Assembly: GCF_019649055.1 (NCBI RefSeq)
Contig: NW_026570241.1
Location: 882,501-946,500 of the forward strand
DNA from: Paramacrobiotus metropolitanus
Lineage: Eukaryota; Tardigrada; Eutardigrada; Parachela; Macrobiotidae
DNA length: 64,000 nt
Direction of reading: 5' to 3'
Notes under the pieces: generated by a model
Databases searched by the model: none
What the model saw: only the letters and a program-made list of their open reading frames with translations
Told to the model about the DNA's origin: nothing
Program-made: the position numbers and the translations under genes
In this document: piece after piece, positions 23,918 through 34,959 of the stretch
Layout: the number at the start of each line of letters is the position of its first letter
How positions within the stretch are numbered: position 1 is the stretch's first letter

Positions 23918-25889
23918 TTATATTTTGATACTCGTGTCTGCGTTATACCACAGCGAAGTTCGCCGCTCTGTTAACAGCGGCGTCACCACTTCACCGGGAA
24001 TCGGGACCGCATTTCCTTCCATGGCCACAACAGACGGCACCATCCCAGCTTTGTTCCGTAATCTCTGCCCTCCTTTTATCCAATCATATACCACCAGCGC
24101 CACAGCGAAGACAACCGCCACGGATGCAAATAAGGTCACCGTAATGAAGAAATTGCGCCATCGCGTTTCTTTCGTCACCGATGTGTCATCCAGTATAAAC
24201 CCGTTAATCAGTAGCAAAAATCCGCTGGCCAACAGCTGGGACGCGATGCTGACACCCAGCCCAATGACAACGTACGGCGGATACGTAACCAGAACAGCAA
24301 TGTTGCTCCAGAAGCAGGCAAGATCTAAAGCGTACGCTAGGGCCAAACAGCTCAATCCGGTTATCATGACCGCGGCAATGGGTACCGGCGCGATGAGGAG
24401 AAACGACAAAAACATGAATAAGGTGGAGGCCAATGTCACCACGTCCCGATGACCGTAGCGGTCAATCAACCAGCCGAACAACGGTGCAATCAGGCCGATA
24501 TCCGGGATTATGCCGACAATAACGGCCGCTCTAGCTTCCGTATAATCATACATTTCCTAAAGAATTGCCACAAAGGTCATGGTCTTAAGAACCAAGAAAA
24601 ATGCGCTGTCCTTTGATATCAGAGCAGGCGCATGGCGTTAATACAACGAAACGGTTGAAATAGCGCAAGAATTTTACCACATACAATGAAGAATTTGGTG
24701 CCATCCGCCAGCATTGAATTCAGCGCCCCGTAAAAGAAGAATATGACCCCGCACATCAACCAACAGCTGGTACCGAGATGCCCCAGAGTGTACAGATTAT
24801 ACGTTGCTGCGGCGGAATCATCCAGCACTTGGGCGTCTAGTCTTTCGGAAGTGTACTTTTTATACACCCATCCTGACAAAATTGCAAAGACTGTGGCACC
24901 CTGGGTCAGAACTCACAGCACCCATAGCGCATTCTGTAATCCTAAAGCTTCGAGCAGTGATCCCACAGATGCAAAGGTTACGATGGATCCTGCAGAAAGT
25001 TGCACATTCGTTCTTTTTTTTGCTCTTGAACACATTTGGACGGCACTGACCTATGCGTCCGCAGCAGTAAAAAAGGCTGAAAGACAATGCCAGTTCTTTT
25101 CCAGCAAACCAATGTGCTTTCACTTCGTTGGACACAACGGTGTTGCCATAAACCCCGATACAGGCGGTAAACCTGGAATACGGCGGCAAATTCGCGCAGG
25201 TGGGAGAAAGATATTGTTTACATAATTGTTACTAACATTTGAGCTGAACAATGTCTAGATCTTACCTGCCAATTAACATTATGGCAAACGCGGATTGGTT
25301 AGATGGAAAGTATGGTCCCAGTGTAAACAGTGTCCTGGTGGTATAAAAGTGCAGGACATTGTGATCAAAATGTATAAACAGAAGTTACAGAATACAGATA
25401 ACCCAATTTCTGCGATTTTACTGCGATTTTACATACGAATGATACGAAAATGCACTCGTCAACCCAAAAATTTATTTGAGCAGTATTTTTTTAAAAAATG
25501 TGTTATGATTTTTGAAACATTTTGAAATAAGTTACAGACTCTGTACACAAATTGCTATCCAGCCTCACTTACGATCCAAATAATATGCTCAATCCAGTCC
25601 AATAACTGGCTGCCCATACGCCAAACCGGGCAGTAAAGAACCCGATGAGTATGCAGGTTATTGAGCCCATCCAGAAACCGCTGACATAGACACCGTTAAA
25701 CTGTGATGCAGTGAAATTGAGACACGTAGTATCCACACCATTATGACAGTCTTCCACGGTGCCTTGTAGTCGACCGTTCAGTCCACTCAGCTGATCCTGG
25801 AAAACTGTTGTACTGAAGATTTGCAGACCGTTGAAGAGCAAAAACACCCATCGTTCTTTGCCGGCATCGTTACCAATTCTCGTATGCAT
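23918..25889 (-). pseudogene. MFSD1-like transporter, copy B, with in-frame TGA
   Basis: The exon structure is the same as copy A: 25889-25573, 25334-25266, 25172-25051, 24989-24685 and 24556-23918. Exons 1, 3 and 4 have identical lengths (317, 122 and 305 bp), and exon 2 has one extra codon. All joins are in phase, giving 484 codons. In exon 4 the codon at 24915-24913 (codon 195) is TGA where copy A has TGG (context LWVLWVL). This would cut the protein after about half the membrane segments. Everything else is intact, including the C-terminus, splice sites and HWFAGKELALS, so the damage is recent, or the codon is read through, or it is an assembly error. Tandem duplication made the pair. Confidence 0.78.
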
Positions 25890-25899
25890 GTTATTTTAA

Positions 25900-27200
25900 T
25901 TTGGCTGTAATACATATGCTAACAAAATGTTCCGAATTTACAGGTTATGCCATTTTGAACTCATGTTTTGCTTTTAAATGAAACGAAAAACGTAAAACTC
26001 TGAAACGATGATGTTTCTGCTTTTGTAAGTTGTTTATGAATCGAGCCGGTTGCCGGTTTAACGTTTCTAGCATTTTGCTTATCGTTCACACTACAATGCG
26101 CGCTTGCACGGAAAACGACATCTCGGCACATGAAACCGTACTAGTAAATGGCACGTAAAGAGTTTTAAATTCTTCCGTCCTCGGAGGCAGTGCTTCCGGC
26201 ATTACTGTACCGTGTGTTGTTGAAAAAAGTACATATGTAACTATTTTCATCGATACGAGTATGTATTGATCGTACGACTCTTACAGGTACCGATGTGAAA
26301 CAGGTTCTGTATATTTTATCGTTCAAGACAGTGCGGCATCGTATGCGCATATTAAGCTATTATATATGTCAATTAAGTCTATCAGTTTTGGATGGCAAGA
26401 CAGTGTTTTGTGTACGGACCTACGATGTCTCGTGTCCGGCTTGTCGATACCGCAGGTTATCAGGTAATTCCATTTCTAACGATTCATGTTTTTGTTTGGC
26501 ATCTGTTTAATCTGTACTCGTATGGGTTATCCATTTTACTTACGTAAATAACTGATATAGCTGCCCTTATACAGTAAGTTTATTCATAATACAGTGCATA
26601 CCAGTTTGTCGAAATGGGTAACTGAAGGACGAAAAATCACACGCTTGTCAAAGGTCGTGTGAATTCTGTTTGTGAGTTGAATTTGTGTGAGTACATACTA
26701 CGAAACAAGGAGCAGCTGCAATAAAGTACAGTACGATTAGTGAATTATTATACGGATAATAATATTATTCATTATGGTAGTATGCCAAACTACAAAAATA
26801 ATCTAAACTCTGTGCGCATTTAAAAATTAAGTAATGAAAATTAATACAAAGTACTACGTAGTACGCATTCTTTATTAATTAACCGTGCACTGTACCACTG
26901 TACACTGTGTACAGCAGTGCCGCTTTCCAGCGTTACATGTTACAAAGAATTAGCTGGTGCTTGCCACCTGGAGGCGGAGACATGCACGTTGAAATCAATC
27001 ACCGTAGGTTCGAGCTTGTGATTTTGCATTTTGATTTTGCGGTTCTGTAAAGAAAAGTGGAAAGACAGTTTTAAATGTAAATACTGTATTTTCTTACAAT
27101 CTAACAACGTAATTGTACAAAATACGATTTAAGAACCACATTTAATTTTCTTTGCGTTGTTTATATTCTATTTTCCCTTTCCTGTATTGATACGGTTTAT
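25900..27200. other. intergenic, no gene seen
   Basis: The sequence is AT-rich with short frames only. The final ~200 bp, with CT-rich and TGTATT motifs, probably carry the TTC1 promoter and leader. I see no repeat family. Confidence 0.4.
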
Positions 27201-27214
27201 TCATCTCATTAGCT

Positions 27215-29006
27215 ATGGAGAACAGCCCCACCGAGGTGCCTCCATGTGATACAACGGAGAGTACAGCAACTGCAGAAATTCCCCACGAAACCGTGGAAGA
27301 ACTTCCATACGTGAGTACAGAATACAGATAACAGTGATAACTGATACCAAAATCAATCTGGAAGACAGTTTTTCGTAATAATTTTCCTCGATCACTGCAG
27401 ATTTCCTACGCCGAGTCGCTGGAACTGAAAACCCAGGGCAATCGTAAGTTTGGCGAAGAGGATTTCGACGGTGCTCTCCAGGATTATACTGTAGCTCTGC
27501 ACATTTCCCCGTCTGAAACGGATTCCTCAGTGTCCAAACATAAATCAGTGTTGTTATCGAACCGAGCAGCCTGTTATATTAAGCTGCAGATCAAGAAGAA
27601 CTACGACACGGCCATTGAAGACTGCACGAAAGGTACCAACCAGTGTCTTGGTGGGCTTTTTTGAAAATGGAAAATGCTCTACTGAGTACTGCTTTATCGT
27701 TAGCAGCTTTTAGCCATACAGTTAGGACCGTAGGACGTAGATTTTCTTTTTCATAGCTGGAAGCTGGAAAGCTAGCGTTCATTCTTAGGTTGAACGTTGG
27801 TTTTTTTGGTTTTTAAATTTTGAATTAACTGTTTTGTTTGTAAAGTACTCTCGAAAAGCTAACTGCTTGTTGGTTTGTAAATTTTGTGGTTTAAGGAAAC
27901 CATCCAAAATTAAACTACTTTGAAATGAATATAATTCGATAAATTGTTTGGGAGAACCTGATAACAACATTAATATGTTAATGACATGTTACATGGCTGC
28001 TGTTAATTTTTAAGGTGAAGATAGGGCTCTCCGATTCGCACTGCAGCAATGTGGTTGTATTACTTTGTACGACTATTAGTGAAATGTTTTATGATTATTG
28101 AATCTCTGTACAGTCTAAATAGCCATTTTATAATAATTTCATTATTAAGGAATTGGTTTATTTATTGATTATTAAATATTAAGAATAAGTATTGTGCATA
28201 TTTCTTCTTACGATTAATTGACTTTTTTCGCTGTTTGCAGTGCTTTTGCCTTTTACCGTATGTTAAGGTATTTTTTAAAGTTATGATCAACTGTCAAAAT
28301 TGTTATTGCAGCATTGGAACATGATGCGGATAACATCAAAGCCTTGCTGCGACGCGCCAAACTGCAGGAGCTGACGGATAAACTGGACGAAGCGCTGGCG
28401 GATTATAAAACCTTAGCCGAGCGCGATCCCCGGCTGCCGGGTGTCATGGAGGCCTGTATGCGGTTGCCGCAGCAAATTGAGGAACGCAACGAGAAAATGA
28501 AAACAGAAATGTTCGGTAAGGAATTGGTTTTTTTCATATGATTCCGAGTGTCGCAGTTAATCGAGCAGGGTAGATCGTTATAGCGACAGCCGGTATTTTA
28601 ATCAGAAGAATCCTGTTTTTGGCAAGATATGTCGGTCATTTGTCAGCCGATGCAGTGAGATCAATGCCGGCATAAATTGGACACAGATTACTACTATGTG
28701 TTAAAAATAATTTCTCATGGGTTATTACTACTAAAAGTAATTTTCGAGTGCAGCAGGACAAAATAAGCAGCGAATTGGCTTGGAAAATCAAAATTTTTGC
28801 TGTTAATTTAGATTTAGACTGCCACAGTGCTGGTGTATTTTAGAAAAATAATGATGTTCATGTTTTGTGTAGGAAAACTCAAGGATCTGGGCAACATGTT
28901 CCTGAAACCATTTGGCCTTTCCACGGAGAACTTCCGCATGGAACCGCAGGAATCCGGCGGATATTCCGTCAAATTTGAGCCGAATAAACCCAATCCTCGG
29001 CCGTGA
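27215..29006 (+). CDS. TTC1: tetratricopeptide repeat protein 1 (TTC1)
   Basis: Exons 27215-27310, 27401-27632, 28312-28515 and 28873-29006 total 666 bp, 221 residues. An acidic leader (ETVEELPY) is followed by three TPR units: [20 protein letters not shown]...[20 protein letters not shown]...AIEDCTKALE, and [20 protein letters not shown]. The C-terminus has the family signature [16 protein letters not shown] and [15 protein letters not shown]1 is a co-chaperone-type TPR adaptor, and human TTC1 (292 aa) has a longer N-terminus. The TPR groove is expected to bind C-terminal peptides such as those of HSP90/HSP70. The 679-bp intron at 27633-28311 is the largest. An AATAAAAATAAAG follows the stop by about 170 bp. 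ELP5 lies tail-to-tail 250 bp away. Confidence 0.93.
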
Positions 29007-29256
29007 TTTCCATTTCCGCGGCTTGCAAACATCTCTTCTTGTATTTTTAGTCTTTGGTTCTGATGATAGCTCGTTCGGTGTTATTTGTTTTGTAATTATT
29101 ATTACCAGAATACACTGTATAACATTTCAGATAAATTTTTATTTGTGATCACGATGTCTCGATTACAGCGGGAGAATAATAAAAATAAAGATTCGTGAAG
29201 TCTACAAAGTCGATAAAAGCATAAAAACAGACTACAAGCAATTCTGAAGCAGGTAA

Positions 29257-31518
29257 TCACTCATCTGGATCCTCGTAATCAATATCGTCCGCCTCATCCG
29301 GTTCGTAATAAATAACGCCGGCGCCTTTGGTGTGTGGAAGAGGTACGGCACTGCGTGCTGCCCGTTGTTCCTCGGTCAGGCGGAGATTGAAGGGAATGTT
29401 GGCCGTAGGATCCGGCTAGAAACAGCGCACACTTTAAACATTCCCGACCGACATGACATTAAAAAAATTGAAAATCCATAATTTATCTGATTCGTATCTG
29501 AGAAACTTATATCCGTTTGTGGGCAACCTGTTTTCTTAAGCTACAAATATTACACTACGTTCAATACAACATCATACAGCACATAGTTCGGTAACTGCAA
29601 CTGCCAAAATTATCAGCACAGTAGTACCACTGTATTAATAGTTGAAAAACATTGAAACAAAACAGAACGATGAATTCATTTTAATTACTACTCAAATTTA
29701 ACCTCAACACGCGGCGCTTCTGCCACGACCGGTCGGGAAAGATCCGCTTTCTCAAACCGAGGAATCCATTCAGAATTGACAATAATCTTTTCAGCCTAAA
29801 AATTAATGCTAATTAAGCAGGATAATCCTCTGAGCACAGTGTCACACAAATGCCACATATTCGTAAAAAGCTAACGAAATGCGATTGAAATCGTTTGGGG
29901 GCTGTATCAGCTGCTAAAAAACAAAAATGATAAAATCCAATAATATACCTGTCAGCCCTTAAAACAAGGCTAAAAATTTCATAAATAAAAGTAAATATTA
30001 AAATCGGCGTCCTAAAAATGCCGTTACGACAACAAATCGCGGTAGAAAATAACCTGTATTCCATTCCAGCACACTTTACAATACAGATAAAGTAAACACC
30101 GCATTACCTTTCTAAGAACGGAGGCCTGCTGCGACTTGGACGTGATGGTGCAGAGAAATTCCTTTTCATGACGGGGCGTCTGTGTCGCGGATGCAACGGA
30201 AATACTGGATGTAGAGATCACTTTGAGAGCTTTTTCCGAGTACTCATCAAAAATATCTGAATGATGGAGAACAGCCACACTACTGGTCACGGGGCGTCCA
30301 AGTTCTACAAATCGTGTGAAACCACAGAATCCATTTATACAAACAATCAAGGAAAGAGAAATACGTTTTCCGGATAATAAAAACGTCCTTCCACGAAAAA
30401 TACTGGTTAAATAGATAATGATCCATAAATCAACCATACGCAAGATTATGATGCAAATTTACAGTAATGTTGGCAAAAAAATTCAAAAAGTAGTGAAAAC
30501 TTTAAAATAATACAAATCAAATTTTGCGAATGGAAAAACCCAGCTAAATATCAACAATTTATTAAGTCGTAACAAACTGCGTGGTAATTCACCTTCGCTG
30601 AGTTTGTCGGAAATGCCCACCAACAACAAGCACAGCTCGTTGGCGGGAATCGTCAGCAGCAGCAGTGTGGATGCATCGAAAACCAGCACGTGCTCATTGC
30701 ACGAGGATGCGGAGCATGCGGGGTTTTTTAATGTGGTCTGCACGGCGTTGATGACGGTCTGCGCTTCCAGCAGTCGGCTGGGATCATTCCATCCGAATGC
30801 ATCATACCAGAAGTCGTAGAAATGAATACTGAAATCCATACACGACTCCTCTTCAATGGAAATTTCAAACACATCAATGGTTCTCGCAACAGCTAAAGCA
30901 GTAACTACGCAAAAATTATATTCCATAAAAATTACGTTTCAAGCATAATAAAGCGCTGGCTAAGGCTTGTATCCGTGATCTGACGCAGCCAAACCGCCCG
31001 CAAGAAAATTAAGAAACCCAATCTTAAGTTTATGACAGAAGTCTCACATACAAATTCAATAATAACAATAATAACGTAATTTAACTAATGTAATAATTAA
31101 TTTAAATTAAATTAATAGTAACAGTAACAAGGAGAATGATTTCAAAAAGTGATCAAAATTCAAAAACGAAAAACCAATAAAAAAATATGCTCACCGATTT
31201 GCCAGCTTGTCTTCTAATCGTGTCTTCCAGAAGCGTGGTTTGCGCTCAAAGCAGAGAAAATGGACAAACGCGCTGTAAAAATCAAAACCAGTCGATCAAG
31301 TCATGGAAATGAAAACGGAACAGACCCGAAAACTCTGCACAGCAATTCCCCCAGCAAGCAGCTGGAGAAATTAAGAGTCAAAGACGGATAAACCTGCAAT
31401 CTATGCGATGCATACCGTGGAGAAACAGCGGCGCGATGCACCACGAATGCCGTCAGGAGATCCACCGCAGTCTGCTGCTTGCTATCTGTAAAGCGTATGA
31501 ACGATTTGCGATCATGGG
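29257..31518 (-). CDS. ELP5: Elongator complex subunit 5 (ELP5), 5' end unresolved
   Basis: Minus-strand exons are 31518-31416, 30882-30593, 30304-30108, 29795-29703 and 29415-29257, all in phase. ELP5 is a RecA-like subunit of the ELP456 hexamer, which helps Elongator modify tRNA wobble uridine. Matches to the family are AVDLLTAFVVHRAA near the N-terminus, EHVLVFDASTLLLLTIP (human IALDSLSWLLLRLP), and the C-terminus NIPFNLRLTEEQRAARSAVP, VIYYEPDEADDIDYEDPDE. The acceptor at 30883 (GCGAG) is weak but gives the best fit. A possible exon at 31185-31276, flanked by good splice signals, would also keep frame if included. The first coding exon with the ATG lies upstream of 31518 and was not identified. 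Confidence 0.82.
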
Positions 31519-32533
31519 CTGATCAGTAGTCGGTGGTTAAGAATAAGCACTACTTCAAGTACTGGTTCTGGTACTTAAAGAATTTCATCAGTCATCATTA
31601 TCAGCTAATACGGCGCACCACTTGTCCCTTCTGCCTACATTGACTCCGCATTCACTGTCACACTAATACTATGATAATAAGATCATATGGTCACAGACAA
31701 ACTAATGGAAAAGTTTACCGTAAACTGAGTAAGGTGTTTACTGTTTACTACGAGTAGACGAAAGAAGTCAAAGAACTGGTCACAACATGCAGGAATTCAC
31801 TCAGCACAGGGATTACTTACCGAAGAAAGTTATGATAGCAGATGATTTGGACGACTCGAATGCCTCCTTCGCCAAGAGCAGTTCCATTTTTATCGCGGAT
31901 AAAAAAGCACCGGAGAGTTGGGTCGTCAAGAGACTCAAGACTCCAGAGACTCAAAGTTCAAGACTTCTACTATCAGCGACGCACATCAACGATTTCAATT
32001 TGCAGGGATGTAAACTCCCAATCCGAACCAACCATCTGTGGAATGAACGTAAAACCAATGCAAACCCTGAAGATAGTGACCACAATCCTTACAGTTAGGG
32101 ATAAAAATAAAATTGTTAAACAGTAAACTGTAAAAGTGTAATACTCATAAAATGATAAAACAGCGACACAAGCTGAAGCAAACGTTTTCGAAAACAACAC
32201 TACAACAGCTGTTCGAAGTTTCATGTTTTTATTGCTTCCAACCGAGCGTAGCGTTGCGAACTGGTCCCTTCTTCCGTCGCTCAGTGCGACGACTGAAGGC
32301 GTAAGCCTCGGCGCGCTACGCTTCCGTCTGCGACTTCCTGCACGAGCTTTCATGAGTTTCATCATGAAACTTTCATGGTTCATTTTTCCAGAGATTTTTC
32401 AGTTTTCCTGATTTTGTTTTGACTGTATTCAACAACGGCAGCTATGATTTACCGCTCTTAGTTTGCACTTTTCACTGATAGTCGTTCATATTTGATATTT
32501 TTTTGATCGGATTATACCTGACACGCAGCAGCG

Positions 32534-34690
32534 ATGAACAGCATGCGCTCCCGCTGCTCCTCGGCGCTGCTGTTGGCCTCCCCGTCGTCACCTCTGAAGG
32601 CCTTCGTGCGAACATATGAGACCTACGTAATGTGGCGCAAGACCGGATGGCTCAAATGGCATCCCTACAAAACGGTGGACTGGGACCGGATCACGCCGGA
32701 CTGTCGGACCAAACAGGAAAAATTGGTACGAAAATTTTGAGGCCGTGCTTTTCTGTTGTGCACGACTGCACGAGCAGTCGGAGATCGCCAGCCAATGCTT
32801 GACGTCTCTTGTCGTCTCTGATCAATAGAACCCCCAGATTTTAACCGAGGAGGATATGCGTGCCACAGGAAAGCCTTTCGTACCAATTGGTAGGAATATT
32901 TACCTGTTCAAGATTCTTTCGAAATTTCGAAAAAAAATATAATTAATGCTGAAGCAGCAGATTGGGTTGTGACTTGTACTCATGGGACTCTGGTAACTTC
33001 CTAAAAAATAATGTTAAAAAAAATTAGAAAAATTCTGAAAAAATAATAATTACAAAATTGATAAATAATAAATTTATAGAATAAAAATAATATGAATGAA
33101 TATAAAGAAATAAAATGGATTAGTTTTCGTTAATAATTTAACGGAGCAGCTATTACTGCTAATTTTGTGAAATAAAAATTGTGCTGATACTGATGATGCG
33201 AGAAATATTCAGTAATTCGGTGGGTTTCTCAGTTGGAAGTGTTGCAGATCAGTCAACAATAAAAATCTCCCAACTAGTCGCCATGCAAGGACTGGAAGCG
33301 AACAGCGGAGTGCGTTACGCCAGTGCTGATAATTTACAGAAGCTGTATCCGGGTGTTGCGTACAACTTCAGTTCGGATGCCGATGACGACGTGCGTTTGA
33401 TTAACCGTTGTTATTTCAGTTAGCAATGGTACATATTGCAGTTTTGTTGTAGATGAAGAATTCGGCGGCCAAATCCGATAAATTCCATGGTTATATTCCG
33501 ATAGGTGCGTGTAGCTGATGCTTCCTGCATTGAAGACAATATGCATTCTAATAATATTAATTTTTTATTATTTGTTTTCCATTTTCAGATCACTTGAAAA
33601 TCACTGTGTCAAGGAGTTCCGGTGCTGGTGGACAGAATGTTAATAAAGGTATGCACTAATATGCAGTCGAAAAAATACTACTCGTACTTATTTTGCTGAT
33701 TGTAAGCTTATTTTGTGTTTGTCAGAGTTGCTATAATTTTCATCGGAATTGCTTGTTTATGGCGTAGTGTTACAATAAATGTCGAAATTCTATATTTATG
33801 CTTTATTTATTTTTCTGTATTTATTCTGTAACAGATACTGTACTTCTTATTTTCGTATGAAGAAGTGTTAATTCTTTATTTTTGAAAAATACCGTGTTAT
33901 AGTTTCCGCTTGTCGATCCGTGTCGTATATCGGTTTTTTGTTTACTTTTAAATTATAATTCAGCTTATGATAAATATATTAATTTGGTGAACTTTTTATT
34001 ATCCGGTATTATTAATTTGTTGTGGATGGCTCGCTTTAGTGAATACCAAAGTGGAAGTGCGATTTAAAGTGGACGATGCCTGGTGGATCCCCGCCAAACT
34101 CAGAGATCTGTTGAAGGAGAAGGAGAAAACGCGAATTACCAAAGAGGGATATTTCTACATTCATTCGGAGAAGACACGGAAGCAGTCGTACAATTTGGCT
34201 GACTGCTTGGATAAGATCCGTTTTCTGCTTCGCGAACTGGAGACCCCACCGAAAGTGCCCCGCGAAGAGGATCCTCAGATTGTCCAGGCTAGGTACAGTT
34301 TTATAGGATTCTGTCATATGTTGATGAAATTTTATGACAAACAGGTTTTAATTTAAGGAGTTTTATTGTGACATTTAAGGAGTTGATAAGTGAGTGGTTG
34401 GAAATCTGAAACAGACGAAGCGTTATTAGTTTAAAGATATTCTTCATTGTGTCATAACGTAGTGCGATGGCAAGCTGGCAGCATGCATTTCCTCATTGTC
34501 GGTGTGTAATAACGTCTGCCGTTGTGTTTAATTTCGCTTCCAGTGCCCAATGTGAAAGATTAAGCAGGTATTGTTTGGAATTTCACCAAGTTTTTTTTCC
34601 AGGATGAGGCGAGCGGCATCGGAAAGATTACGAGAGAAACGCGATCAAACTATGAAAAAACATTCCAGGCGGATGGATTTTGCTGCATAG
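32534..34690 (+). CDS. MRPL58: mitochondrial peptidyl-tRNA hydrolase ICT1 / ribosomal protein mL62
   Basis: Seven exons (32534-32725, 32829-32889, 33248-33390, 33453-33504, 33589-33648, 34040-34292, 34603-34690) join in phase to 849 bp, 282 residues. The catalytic GGQ loop is split by an intron (SSGAGGQNVNKVNTKVEVRF), followed by RITKEGYFYIHSEKTRKQSY and a basic C-terminus (RLREKRDQTMKKHSRR) that inserts into the A site. The N-terminus is rich in Ser/Arg/Ala, a likely mitochondrial presequence. ICT1 rescues stalled mitoribosomes and is built into the large subunit. Human ICT1 is 206 residues. The extra ~80 residues in exons 1-2 (VMWRKTGWLKWHPYK, TEEDMRATGKPF) are not in that family and could be a lineage extension or a separate small gene. 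Confidence 0.9.
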
Positions 34691-34959
34691 CGATGTTTAA
34701 ACTTTAATGTTTCCTGTGTACAGCGTTATCGTTTGGGACTGTTATCTCTTTATTTTTCATATGAAAGACCATAGTTATGACGAATGGAAAAACTTGAATA
34801 AAACAAAACAGGGACACCTCTCGGCAAACACAATTTAAAACTGGAAGTCATACTATGCATAGAAATCTAAAACCCTATAAATTATAAAAAGAATCTAAAA
34901 AAATTAAAGTAAAACATCCAAAACGAAAAAAAGTTGAAAAATCAGTAAACACAGAGAAA

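Noticed and set aside
32534-32725. Exon considered as part of another known mitochondrial ribosomal protein
   Set aside because: I compared it from memory with small mitochondrial ribosomal and assembly factors and found no match. It is kept as an ICT1 extension and reported as a question.
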